Source: Megalonaias nervosa
Lineage: Eukaryota; Mollusca; Bivalvia; Unionida; Unionidae
NCBI GenBank assembly: GCA_016617855.1
Contig: JAECUM010096242.1
Coordinates: forward strand, 62,001-126,000
Length of the DNA stretch: 64,000 nucleotides
Direction: 5' to 3'
A program made the position numbers and the translations under genes. The notes under the pieces are model-generated. The model saw only the letters and a program-made list of their open reading frames with translations. It was not told where the DNA came from and ran no database searches. Shown piece by piece: positions 35,696 to 47,559 of the stretch; position 1 is the stretch's first letter, and every line of letters begins with the position of its first letter.

Positions 35696-36081
35696 AAACA
35701 ATAATTATACAATAGTCACAATATGAAGATTATATGAGAGAAATTTACAAAAATGGAAATCTCCTAAATTATTGTAAAAATTTGGAACCTTTTTCCATTG
35801 ATGTATAAATAAATTTTATGCATCTATTGTGTTAACTGCTTTGGCACAAAGAGCAAGAAATCCAAGAAAGTTGATCCTCTTCAAAATTATAATAAGTCTC
35901 TTTAGTAAATATATAGGAAATATTTCACTCTTGAAGTGAAAACATTTTGTATTGTCACTCTTTTCATTGTATGTGCCAAACAAATGTATATATCATCTAT
36001 TAATCAGATTTAAGGTGTCTGACAGTAGTTGTAAACGTGAAAGACTTGAATCTGCCATGTATCAACTGTGTAACAACTTAC

Positions 36082-36148
36082 CACATTTGCCACAGCATGG
36101 GGCAAACAGCACATGGAAGTCATGCTCACAGTATTTCCTACCCTCGAA
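36082..36148 (-). CDS. LIMS1/PINCH-like: PINCH/LIMS gene, exon b (end of LIM1, start of LIM2)
   Basis: A 67-bp exon. It reads [11 protein letters not shown], then LFAPCCGKC: the closing C-x2-D zinc ligands of LIM1 followed by the opening C-x2-C of LIM2, separated by the short linker typical of PINCH. Acceptor TTTACCAG lies directly before TTC; the donor is TGTG|GTAAGT, leaving phase 1 (the G of a glycine codon finished by the next exon). It follows exon a in phase 0 exactly where the family sequence requires. The introns on either side are 15.2 kb and 5.4 kb. No frame damage is visible. Confidence 0.95.
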
Positions 36149-36824
36149 CTGGTAAAGAAAATAAACAAGATAAATGAATTATTGAAATAAAGTAATGGCA
36201 TATGAACACTGCAAGCATGTCAAGAACAAAAGTAAGGAAACAAGGAAACTTGATAAGAGCTTCTAAATATGGCATAGAAAATAGCACAAATGACTGATAA
36301 CTTCCTATTGTCATTTTAAATTTTTTTTTTTATCAATTTATTTACTTTATTTACATTTATCAGCATTTTAAAAAATTGATCTTTGAACTTGTAATATGCT
36401 ATCTCTACTTTTGACCTTTCATCCCAAGGTATGTTGCTCAATTGCAAACTTCTGTGCAAAATCGGATGATAATATCTCAGTGAAAACATAACATCTCTAT
36501 GGAAATATGAAATCTAGCCACTTCCAAAAACTTTTACCATTCTATCCTTATGAACTTGACACATGACCTTGTGAACTCCAATTTCCTAGATGGACTCGAC
36601 TAACCTTTGTGAACATATATCTAATGGAAGTTCACCTACAGAAACAGGAGCTACAGCAATATACAAAAACATACACCTAAGAATAACTTCAACCCATTTG
36701 TCCTGGCCTTTACTTCTGACTTTTATATTTCAGTATCTTTAGAGATATGAATTTTCTTGTAAACTTGTAGCTGGTGATGACTTGCTGATGCAAACTGATC
36801 ACCATGAAAAAAACATGAATCTCT

Positions 36825-36955
36825 TTATGGGACTGACATTCTACCGTCCACAAATATTTTCCAGGAATTCAAGACAAGACCATTTATTCTTTAAAACTGT
36901 TGAGTGCTGAAACCATCTTTTATATTCTTTAGTGATAAGATTTTCAAAACAGAAA
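36825..36955 (-). mobile_element. Short LINE fragment, same family as 31.2-32.0 kb
   Basis: About 130 bp that aligns with 31205-31345 (shared words include gggactgaca, ccaggaattcaaga, gttgagtg and gataagattttcaaa). Too short to carry any domain. Confidence 0.5.
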
Positions 36956-36959
36956 ATGG

Positions 36960-37885
36960 CAACCATGTTAGATAAAGATTGGCACCATTTTTATTTGGGA
37001 CGTACTAAGCACAATTAGAAGACTTTTGGTGAAAACCCTATGTTAATATGACCATCCATTCAGGAGAATTAGTGACAATATTTTCAATATGTTCATTATG
37101 CCAGCCATATTTGAGGTCAAATCAATACCAGTTTCATTCAGTTCTAACTAGATATCATAAATCTTCTGGGGAAACCCCATGTCAATATGAAATTCCAGTT
37201 ATGAGGAGATGCAAAATAACAAGATTTTAAAGACTGCTGCCAATTGTTGGCCATACTGGATGTCTGATGGGCACCATTTTCATTTAAGACCAACTAGACA
37301 CCATAAGAAGTCTTCCAGTGAAAACCCGATACTGATATGACTTTCCATTCTGGTGGAGCCACAACAAAATGATTTTCTGATTGGCACCATTTTCGTTTAG
37401 GCCAAACCAGACATTGTATGAAGTCTATAATTGAAAACTCATGCTGACTGGCTATTCATGCAGGTGGAGTAACAATAACAAGGTTTTCAGGATAGCCACT
37501 ATGGTGGCCATATTGGCTATCCTGGTGGCATCAATTCATTTAGGATCAACTAGACAACACAAGAAGTCTTCTGGTAAGACCTCATACCAATCTAACTTTC
37601 CATTCTTCTGGACAAGTGATAACAAAACTTTTAAGATGGCTGTGAAGGTGGCCATATTGGATGTTAGATCAGCACAATTAGCACCTAGATATAATAAGAA
37701 GTCTTTTAGTGCAAATCCCACAATTTATTTAGGAGGAGGAACAAGAAGATTTTCCAAATGGTTGCTGTGAAAGCCATACTGGATGTCTGAGTAGTACCAT
37801 TTTCATTGAGATTGAACTAGACTTGGAATGAATATGTGTTCAAAGTTTCAATGCAATCCCCCAAGTAGCATACGTGGAGTAGCAA
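36960..37885. repeat. ~135-bp satellite-like repeat, about seven diverged units
   Basis: Each unit has ggccatattggatgtctgat, a caccattttcatttagg-like stretch, an aactagacatcataagaagt word, then cttctggtgaaaacccta and ataacaagattttcaag. Spacings between equivalent points vary from 113 to 153 bp. Open frames here (37441-37770 and others) are incidental. Confidence 0.75.
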
Positions 37886-38888
37886 TAACAAACTTGTACT
37901 AACAAACAGACAGATGTCCAATGATGTACAACAGATCATCCCAAAGCTCTTCTGCTCCATGACCAGTACAGCTAAAACTGAATTGTATAAAACATGGATC
38001 TCTATGCTTCCCCATTTTGATCTCTACCCTAACATGTGAGCCTCTTGGATTGGTCATTGATGGTAAAATCTGCATTTGGGCACGTATCAGTTGTGTATGT
38101 GCATTTGTTGTTGATGCCAAGTACAGTATGGTCACCATGCAACCATACCATGATAGGATATGTTCCACTGTGTCATTTTTAACTCCAATCACACAAATTT
38201 AGGTTGTAAATTTAGAAGATTATGAGATACTGTATCAAACTGTGTTTCTCCATGATGAAGATTAACAAGACCCCAGCTATCTGATGAACATTTCAAGGCA
38301 GTTCATGTAAAGTATAAACCTCCATGGAGTGCCTTGAAAGTCAAGTTGTTCACAATTGGTTCAAGTGCATGTCAGACAATCATATAATCTGTATTTCATT
38401 ATTTAAGCATTTATTTCTCACGGTACTACATTATAAAGTTACAGAATACACATCTAGCCAAAGTTATTTGCTCTTATATGTCATGACAATATCATGTTCA
38501 TATACTAATAATACTTCAAAATTAAAAATAAAGCACCAATTCAGATCTTGTTCTTATTTCACACTTATATATATATAAGTGTAATCCTTTCAAGAATCAA
38601 GTGGGAAACTTGACAAACGTACATTTGCTACATGTACTTGTACAGTTCTTTATGTCAACATTGTTTTGCATTACACTCTTGGCCTGATGATCATTGAAAC
38701 TCTTTATTCCTTCATACAGAAAGTGATATTCATGTGACAAATTATTTTTATATTTGTTGTCTTAAATGGATTAGTATCATGAAACATGCAGAACATTTTC
38801 AAGGGCTTTCAAAATCAACGTTAGTTTTCTTACGAAAGTTAGACAATTTAGAAATTGGGGAAGGTATGTGTTGTGTAATACATAGAGG
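37886..38888. other. PINCH intron a-b, nothing recognised
   Basis: Non-repetitive as far as visible; open frames on both strands at 37899-38202 overlap and look accidental. Confidence 0.45.
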
Positions 38889-39030
38889 ATCTCAAATGGG
38901 TAATGATTTAATACTGAATTTATGAAATGAGTTGAATAATGTCCAGTTTTTGTGAGCCTTGGCAAGCAAAAGCTGGACATTATTCAACAAGTTTCATAAA
39001 TTTAATATTAAATCATTACCCATTTGAGAT
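38889..39030. repeat. Long-stemmed hairpin (64-bp arms, 14-bp loop)
   Basis: Left arm starts atctcaaatgggtaatgatt and right arm ends aatcattacccatttgagat. The outer 58 bp pair with about five mismatches, and the stem extends a further six base pairs with one mismatch, leaving the loop tgagccttggcaag. Both strands have an ATG-started frame reading MSSFC...GHYST, a consequence of the symmetry. Confidence 0.9.
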
Positions 39031-39905
39031 TCTTTTTATCACAGTTTTTATATCAGTGGAAATTATTTTGATAAAAAGAAGAAAAATAATTTTGTTCTTT
39101 CTGACAGACTCTTCACCTTTCATTTGTTGTGCGTAAAAAGTAGTCCCAAACAAAGCTGAACTAGTATTAATGTTTAAAAGTAGATTATACTTTTCTTACA
39201 AACTCTAAGTCAAAAAACAAGCTTCCTTCTGAATATTAACAGAACATTTGACACAGACAAAATCATTTTTCAACACAGAATGTTGAATGCGCATAATGTC
39301 GCATTGTTTGATGCTGTACCCGTTAGAATGCAACTGACAAACTTAGCATGTCACTTTCACAACTAACATTACATTGTTGCAATATTCATGTGAAAGAAGG
39401 TTTATTGGATGCAGAAATTCCCATATTTACTGTAATGTATTTGTGACTGGATATTTGCAGTACTTGACTTGGAACAACAGACTACAGAATATGTAAAAAA
39501 ATTTCATTTTGAGTTGGAATTGCAACAAATATTTACCGTGTAAATATGCAGTGACTAGATAAACTTCTGTCAGTTTGGAGACTGGTTTATGTACACATTC
39601 TTCTGTGAACACAGATGAGTTTATTTACTTCTGTAAGTTAACATTTAAACCACGCTTGTATCTAGGGTGGATTCCATGCTACAAGTTTACCACACACCCC
39701 TCCAACCGCATCCTATACACCCGCTATCTATAAATACGTTGACGCAGTCACACTTGATTATTAAGCAACTGAGCAATGCCCTTAGTTTTACTTTGTGATG
39801 TTGTTCTTGTCTTGCGATTTTAGCCATTTTTCATGTTATGATATGTTATACATGACATAACAAGCCCCTGTGGTGGTAAATTAGCCATCTTCAGACAGAT
39901 GAGAC

Positions 39906-40139
39906 AGGGGCCCCGAGTGGCCGAGTGGTCTAAAGCGCTCACCATTAAGGATCACTGCCATCTCACCTCTGTCTGCATGGGTTCAAGTCTTGGGTTCGGC
40001 CAATGTGGGTATGTGAGAAAGCTTGCCAGTAGTTTCTCATGGGTCAGTGGTTCTTTCTGGGGCTTTCCCGGGTTCTTCCTCCACAACTTATACTGGCCAC
40101 CATGTATAGTGCTGAAAAATGGCATTAAACCCTACAACA
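39906..40139 (+). mobile_element. SINE family 2 copy
   Basis: Flanked by exact 11-bp duplications acagatgagac (39895-39905 and 40140-40150). The head, with box A tggccgagtgg (39918-39928) and a box-B-like ggttcaagtct (39980-39990), looks derived from a class II (Leu/Ser-type) tRNA. The tail reads gctgaaaaatggcattaaac and ends in a short (AAC)n run. Confidence 0.9.
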
Positions 40140-40374
40140 ACAGATGAGACCATTTTTTTATCCCCCAATTCCTTTCAGGACTCAAATCGAAAAATGGCTG
40201 CCAAAATGTTCATTGAAAACAAAAAATTCAAGAAGGTGGGGTTAAATAAAATTTCTATTCTGGAGAACAATTATTTTGATCAACACTGGCCTTTTCCCCA
40301 CACAAAAATTATACAAACAAGATAAATATCAAAACTCACTTACTTAAAAAGCAGCATGTGCCTCTGTACTGTTT

Positions 40375-40600
40375 ATAATCTATAGTGGCTCAGTCACTAG
40401 CAAGCCAGATTTGTAACCAAAAATGTGCAAGTTAAAATTCTACCTCTGGACCAACTTGAATCACCTATTCTTATATGTCCTTGGACAAGGCACTTTCCTT
40501 CAACTGTCTAAGCACTAAATAACCTACCTGTGTTGATGTGCTGCAAAACATCAAAGCCAATCATAATCATGACTCTGTTTGTCTAATCTCTACTCCCCTC
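40375..40600 (+). mobile_element. SINE family 3 copy, degraded
   Basis: Begins with a tagtggctcagtcact head, continues with gtccttggacaaggcact (a motif common in tRNA-derived SINEs of invertebrates) and the tail taagcactaaataacctacc shared with 35620-35650. No clean target duplication. Confidence 0.5.
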
Positions 40601-41393
40601 ATTTTATTTTGCAAAAGAGAGTCTCAGATTAGAGCTTGGTATAGCAAAGAATAACAAAGGAGAATATTTTAATCATTTTATGAATGTACTGCCTTATGCA
40701 GTAACAATATAAATCAGCATAGTTGAATGGTATGTTGTGTGGGAGCGGTGAATTGATGTATAACGACAATAATACTGAAAAGATGTACAATTCCCACAAT
40801 TTTGATTTATTAAAAATTAACTTAATCAAGCAGCTACCATCAGTTTTCAAGGGTGTAAAAGCAGTAGTGCTTCAGTGAGAACAACAATTAAGAATAATTA
40901 TATATTATGTTTAAAGAAAAATATTTCTGATTGTTTGGTCATCTTATTTTCTTTTCTTGTTTTATTTGCAAAGACTAAATATAAAGAATCTAGAGGCAAA
41001 TGTAACAGAGTATGATAACATTTACAAATATGCATATTGAGGTTTTAGAGTTTATCTATGTATGGTTTCTCATATTGATACTTACGGTGTATCAGTGTCT
41101 CTTTAAATATTTTAAGAAAAAAAGAAGCTCAAATTAATTTCATGCATCAGTCTTTGTATTGTCTCTCTCATTTAAGTTCTATATAATTACAGTGCCATCT
41201 TTGTCTAAGTTGATCCATGCATAGTTCTGACCCATCTGTCCCTGCTTCAATTAAGTGAATTATTTAATGTCATGATTTTTTGTGAGCATGCATTAAAACA
41301 AAACTGAATCTTACATCATCCACACACATCAACAGTATGTATGAATTTGAATGTGTGGTTTATATCAATATAATGCAGCAAATACTAATCTCT
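40601..41393. other. PINCH intron a-b, nothing recognised
   Basis: AT-rich sequence between the degraded SINE and the minisatellite. Confidence 0.45.
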
Positions 41394-42120
41394 CCCCCAT
41401 CCCACTTCTTCATTTAACTGGCTTACTTGATTCCTCATCCCACTCCCTCACATGGCTCAATTCAATTCCCCATCTCTCTCCCCAATTTAACTGGTTTACT
41501 TAATTCCTCATCCTACTCCTTCACATGGCTCAATTCAATTCCCCATCTCTCTCCCCAATTTAACTGGTTTACTTAATTCCTCATCCTACTCCTTCACATG
41601 GCTCAATTCAATTCCCCATCTCTCTCCCCAATTTAACTGGTTTACTTAATTCCTCATCCTACTCCTTCACATGGCTCAATTCAATTCCCCATCTCTCTCC
41701 CCAATTTAACTGGTTTACTTAATTCCTCATCCTACTCCTTCACATGGCTCAATTCAATTCCCCATCTCTCTCCCCAATTTAACTGGTTTACTTAATTCCT
41801 CATCCTACTCCTTCACATGGCTCAATTCAATTCCCCATCTCTCTCCCCAATTTAACTGGCTTACTTTATTCCTCACCCCACTCCGTCACATGGCTCAATT
41901 CAAACCCCTATCTCTCTCCCCAATTTAACTGGCTTAATTTAATTCCTTATCCCACTCCCTCATGCGGCTTCATTTAATTCCTCACCCCACTCCCTCACAT
42001 GACTCAATTCAATTCCCCATCTCTCTCCCCAATTTAAATGGCTTACTTAATTCCTCATCCCACTCCCTCACATGGCTCAATTCAAACCCCCCATCTCTAT
42101 CCACAATTTAACTGGCTTAA
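41394..42120. repeat. 73-bp minisatellite (higher-order form)
   Basis: At least five nearly identical 73-bp units (ccccatct at 41468, 41541, 41614, 41687, 41760) of the form ccccatctctctccccaatt, taactggtttacttaattcc, tcatcctactccttcacatg, gctcaattcaatt, followed by more variable units. Each unit reads as two related halves of about 36 bp. Confidence 0.95.
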
Positions 42121-43510
42121 TTTAATTCCTCATCCCACTCCCTCATGTGGCTTAATTTAATTCCTCATCCAACTCCGTCATGTGGCTTAATTTAATTCCT
42201 CATCCAACTCCGTCATGTGGCTTAATTTAATTCCTCATCCAACTCCGTCATGTGGCTTAATTTAATTCCTCATCCAACTCCGTCATGTGACTTAATTAAT
42301 TCCTCATCCAACTCCCTCATATGGCTTAATTTAATTCCTCAGTCAACTCTGTCATGTGGCTTAATTTAATTCCTCATCCAACTCTGTCATGTGACTTAAT
42401 TAATTCCTCATCCAACTCCCTCATGTGGCTTAATTTAATTCCTCATTCAACTCTGTCATGTGGCTTAATTTAATTCCTCATCCCACTCCGTCATGTGGCT
42501 TAATTTAATTCCTCATCCAACTCCGTCATGTGGCTTAATTTAATTCCTCATCCAACTCCGTCATGTGGCTTAATTTAATTCCTCATCCAACTCCGTCATG
42601 TGGCTTAATTTAATTCCTCATCCAACTCCGTCATGTGGTTTAATTTAATTCCTCATCCAACTCTCTCATATGGCTTAATTTAATTCCTCATCCAACTCCG
42701 TCATGTGGCTTAATTTAATTCCTCATCCAACTCCGTCATGTGGCTTAATTTAATTCCTCATCCAACTCCGTCATGTGGCTTAATTTTACTTCCTCATCCA
42801 ACTCCCTCATGTGGCTTAATTTAATTCCTCATCCAACTCCCTCATATGGCTTAATTTAATTCCTCATCCAACTCCGTCATGTGGCTTAATTTAATTCCTC
42901 ATCCAACTCCATGTGGCTTAATTTAATTCCTCATCCCACTCCCTCATGTGGCTTAATTTAATTCCTCATCCAACTCCATCATGTGGCTTAATTTAATTCC
43001 TCATCCAACTCCATCATGTGGCTTAATTTAATTCCTCATTCTACTCCATCATATGGCTTAATTTAATTCCTCATCCCACTCACTCATGTGGCTTAATTTA
43101 ATTCCTCATCCAACTCCATCATATGGCTTAATTTAATTCCTCATCCCACTCCCTCATGTGGCTTAATTTAATTCCTCATCCAACTCCATCATGTGGCTTA
43201 ATTTAATTCCTCATCCAACTCCGTCATGTGGCTTAATTTAATTCCTCATTCAACTCCATCATGTGGCTTAATTTAATTTCTCATCCAACTCCCTCATGTG
43301 GCTTAATTTAATTCCTCATCCAAGTCCGTCATGCGGCCTTATTTAATTCCTCATCCCACTCCCTCGTGTAACTACTTAATTTAATAAATCATCCAACTCC
43401 CTCATGTAACTGGCTTCTTTAATTCCTCATTAAACTCCATCCTGTAACTGGCCTAATTTAATTACTCATCAAACTCCATCATGTAACTGACTTAATTTAA
43501 TTACTCATCC
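42121..43510. repeat. 35-bp minisatellite, about 38 units
   Basis: Unit: cttaatttaattcctcatcc then aactccgtcatgtgg (for example 42186, 42221, 42256). Clearly a relative of one half of the 73-bp unit next to it. Point variants (cca/ccc, cgtc/catc/cctc) come in runs. The last few units towards 43500 are worn (catgtaactggctt). Confidence 0.95.
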
Positions 43511-43750
43511 CATTTTCTTAACTCCAATAATATTTGAACTTAATTTTACATGAAAAATGTAAAATTTTAGCACTTCAAATAGGGAAGTATAAGGTTTTAA
43601 AGCCAGTTGATATTTATGTTTAAAGTAATAAGTTTCTACTATTAACACATTCCAAGAATAAATAAACTATAGTGTTCCTTGCCTCGTTACAAAATGTTAT
43701 GTTGAAGAAAGTTTTCATTTCACACTGTAGAAAATTTGTTGTCACTTTTT

Positions 43751-44261
43751 CTATCTTTTACTGGAGATACATATAAATATTTTATATTCATTGCTGAATT
43801 TGTCCTGTTTTAATGAATTCTCTATACTGTAGTATATTTCAGTTTTCAAGGTACAGTGCTGATTAAAAACATCCACCTGAATAAACTGGTGATAATATAA
43901 AATATTTCCACAAGGTCTTTGGAATCTAATCTCATAATTTAAATTAACAATGTCATCACAAGAGAACTCATATTTTTCAGCATTCTTGAAAAAAATGGTT
44001 TTGAACATCTATCTTAAGTGAATTAATAAATCAAAAGAGTTGCAAAAGAATGGAGTCTGGGGAGTGGTGTTTTTCTGTAGTTGTCCCCTGGCTAAAACAT
44101 ACACATTTCCAAATGGAACTAAACTTTATTTTTCCCAAATGATATCCATATTCATCTTGGAACCATATTATATCTCCTCCAAATTTCTCCAGACTTTGCA
44201 GAGGAAATAGATAATTTCCATTTTGAATGGTGAATGGATCCAAATTATTTTTAAAGCTCAT
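43751..44261 (-). other. Two adjacent unassigned open frames
   Basis: On the minus strand a 76-codon frame (44261-44031; NNLDPFTIQNGNYLFPLQSL, EKFGGDIIWFQDEYGYHLGK) is followed 22 bp later, in a different frame, by an 85-codon frame (44008-43751; NAEKYEFSCDDIVNLNYEIR, FQRPCGNILYYHQFIQVDVF). Amino-acid usage looks more protein-like than its surroundings, and the two could be one frame-shifted gene. No family was recognised. Directly next to the minisatellite. Confidence 0.25.
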
Positions 44262-45549
44262 GACGATTTTAAGAAAGCACTACAAAAATAATGAATGTTA
44301 GATATATTTAGACTGCTCTTATTTAATGTGCTACTCAAAAACCATTCTCATATCTCCTTTTCACTCCATACATATTCAAAGAAAATAGATCTGATTTCTT
44401 GAAAATTATGTTCTAGAGGGTCTCGTAAAATATCAACAAAATGAACAATGATATAGGTAAGGTAAAATGTTTTCTATTACATGTATTGATAAATGACAGA
44501 AAGGCCCATTTTCAAGTAGGATTTTAGTCACTGTATTTCTCAAGATAATTATCAACTGTGAAATCTTTATTAATGTTGAACGTTATGCCCAATAATTTTA
44601 AAATAACACAATTCTATCTTACTTTTGTATCAGTCATCTTCTCCTCAACATGGCCCATTTCACATCAATCCAAACAGCAAAACATTTACACATTATAACA
44701 CAAAAGTACGCATGAAATTAAAACAAGATCTGAATCAGTTATTTTTCTCTTCTTCATTACTATTTTATGAAAATGAAATGTTGCAAAATGTGAAATCTAT
44801 GTTGATTGTCAGATGATACTATATTTCACACATCATTCAGACAGTAAATTTTTGTGGTTATTCATTTTCATCACAATGACTTGACAATAATCCTCTCCTT
44901 GAAACCTGATCATCTATTGTGACTTGACACCATGGTATACAAACATGTAAATGATGTTTAAATGTAATCCTTTCTTTGTCAGACATGTGTTATTTTTGGG
45001 AAGGGTAAAACAAATTTTAATTATGCAATACCTACCTGTCATTACTGTGCAGCTTTACATTCATTCTGAAAAATCACCGTCAGTTGGATTTGAATACATC
45101 ATGACACAGAGTAGAGAAATATCACTGGGACACAATCTACTTGTACACCTTGCATTGTGCATGCATAGAAATAGTAATCTTTTTCATAAATGATTCCACC
45201 AGGACATCAGAGCACGCTAGGTGAGCATTCAGCTATAGCAACAGGTAGGTATTGCATACTTAAATTTAGTTTTACTTCCCCCATCAACAAACTACATTTT
45301 AATAGCAGAAATAACTTACACATGGCTACTGTGCAACTGAATTTGTCAGTCAGGTGGGTAGGCTGATGCTCTCATTTAACTCATCAAAACAGAGAAATGG
45401 AATGTACTCACAGAGAAATGGAATGTACTCACTGTTGAGAGAAAACTCCATCATGCTATTGAATGTTGGTGTCTCTCTAGGCCACATGATGTGCCACAAT
45501 GATACTTCCCAGGAAAATATTCCCATGCTTTGTTGTGCTAAGGAACAGC
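44262..45549. other. PINCH intron a-b, nothing firm
   Basis: A short direct repeat, cagagaaatggaatgtactca, occurs twice at 45391-45431. No gene or element was identified. Confidence 0.45.
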
Positions 45550-45589
45550 AGTAAAAGGCGCAGGTAGTATGGAAATGTCAAAGTGTTGC

Positions 45590-46510
45590 ATTCATCATGA
45601 AGGCATTTTCATACAACCTTCATGTACTCCAAGGAGGAGTGATTAAGGTAGGCCCATGAAGCAGCAACAGCTTAAACCTCATGGACACTGAATTTTATAA
45701 AGTCTAGATCAGTAAGAGAATCATATGCTCTTTAGATTATGGTGACACTGTAAGATAGTGGCAGCTGAAATGTATATGAAGCCAATAAGAGGAAGGAAAA
45801 GATGTGTCCTATCCTTCCTTTATCCTCTGGAGGCCTAAAGATACAAACAGTGCCCTCACTGGGCATTAGAATTGACTGAGACCAATATAGATAGTTGAGC
45901 TACTGAAGGTAATTTATCATTTTGCTCAAAATCCCAGCTGGATGAGGAGAGAAATGTAATCATAATATCCACTGAACTTGAGACAGCCTGTGTTGATAAT
46001 CAGGAAATAACATCTCGAATGTGAGATCCTGAAAGGAGGCTTCACTCAATGGTTCATAGGGAGTTTTGGTTCAAAACCATTAAACACAAGAAAGATTCCA
46101 TCTGGGTATAAGATAGAGACAGGTCTCCGCAAATATATTTAATAAGATTGGGAATGTGTGAATCTGCGCCCTGAGAGAATTTAAGTATGTTGGAAATGGC
46201 AGCTCTGTAGCCTGTGATAGTGGATACTGAACATCTTTTGTTCTCAAACATGAGCAATAGGATATCAGCAACAGAAGTTACTGCGGGACAGCTAGGATGA
46301 ATGTTTTTCATACTGCACCAATGACAAAGATCCTCCACCTGGCATCGTATGTCTTGGATGTAGAAGCTTTCCTGGCCTAAATGGTATCCCAGCCCCAAAA
46401 CAGTTTTTTTCTGGCAGAGAGACTACCTGAGATAAGCCAAGAATGAACATCAAGTACCTAAGGGGCTGTGGTGGAGAAGGAATTCCTGTAATATAGAGAC
46501 CTGGGTCAAT
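45590..46510 (-). pseudogene. DIRS copy 3, tyrosine recombinase
   Basis: The start is well preserved: CSMKNIHPSCPAVTSVADIL, then STITGYRAAISNILKF and IPNLIKYICGDLSLSY (46054-46398). TITGYRAAI is the core-binding signature of DIRS recombinases. Near the end one reads SVHEV-stop-AVAASWAYLN (45649-45690): the active-site H-x2-R has its arginine codon replaced by TAA. A typical tail, SLEYMKVV, follows. Non-functional. Confidence 0.75.
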
Positions 46511-46779
46511 CAATCAATAGGTCAAAAGGATAACTAAACCACAATTGCTGGGGCCACAGTGGGGTGATGAAAATGACCTGAGAGTGAAGTTCTGACTTTT
46601 TGCAAAACTTAAGAAGCAGATGGAACAGTGTGAAGACATATGCAAATAGCTGATTTCACTCAAGGCTGAAGGTGTCCTCTACCCATGCTCTCTGGTCCAG
46701 GACAGGAGAAATATAAAATGGAAATCTGTTGTTGAGACTGGTCACAAACATGTCCAACAGGGGTCTTCCCCATAGTGAG

Positions 46780-47470
46780 AAAAGGGACTGTTAAGAACTA
46801 GTGAAAATACCATCCTGTGAAAATGCTGCCATTCCAGGAATGTGGTGGACTTGATGTTCTCCAAGATGGCTCAGCAGAGAAGGTTCTAGATATATGCTAC
46901 AACAGACGTGTTGTCTGAGGAGACCACGACACATTGACCCCTTACTCTGCTGATTCACCCTTGAAACACTAGACATACTGCTTTCATTTCTAGGTTGTTG
47001 ACACTGAGGGAAAATTCAGCTGATTCCCAAGACCCTGGAGAACTGCACTCTTGGGCTCTAGATGAGTGCCCCAACCGGAATCTGACATGTATATGAACAG
47101 ATAGGAATGTATGGGGACCCCAGTTAGGAATCTATACCAATTTCTCCACCAGCCCAAGTTGTGATGAAAAAGTGGTCCTAACATGAATGGGACTGATAGA
47201 GAATCTCTGTCTGGCTTCTGCCTTGCAAGTTGGAGGAACTGTAGAGGTTGCATATATAAATGTCCTAAAACAAAGACTGCAACAACATTCAATGTTTAGT
47301 AGGAAAGGAAGAGGGGTTAGAGAACTTCCTCCTTGGGGCTCTGCAGCATCCTCCTGTGTGCTGTGAACCCAACTGATGAGAAGGAAGTCTGGGCTGCATA
47401 CTGGACTGGGGCTGCATCTGTTAGAAATTTTTGGTGGATGGCCCCTGAAGGTGAATTGCATTAACATGCT
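46780..47470 (-). pseudogene. DIRS copy 3, RNase H
   Basis: Reads LGWWRNWYRFLTGVPIHS and IYMSDSGWGTHLEP (47060-47160), the D-x-S-x-x-GWG-H signature of retroelement RNase H, then a frame-shifted VVVSSDNTSVVAYI (46900-46945) and HIPGMA (about 46840). The first aspartate (MSDSGWG) and the SDN aspartate survive. Stops and shifts inactivate it. No reverse transcriptase lies between this and the gag-like region. Confidence 0.75.
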
Positions 47471-47559
47471 TCCTGGCTGATTGCGATGAATCAGGAGAGG
47501 TTGTGAAGGATTGATGTTAATGGTCCTGCAAGTGTTGAGAAGACGTGCTGGATAAGTCT

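Noticed and set aside
37441..37770. 109-codon open frame
   Set aside because: Spans several units of the ~135-bp satellite; chance frame.
38777..39136. Two similar open frames on opposite strands (MSSFC...)
   Set aside because: Mirror images caused by the long hairpin, not two genes.
39906..40000. True leucine or serine tRNA gene
   Set aside because: Same reason: a SINE head with body, tail and target duplications.
41394..43510. CRISPR-like regular repeats
   Set aside because: Units are contiguous with no unique spacers, and the DNA is eukaryotic; it is a minisatellite.
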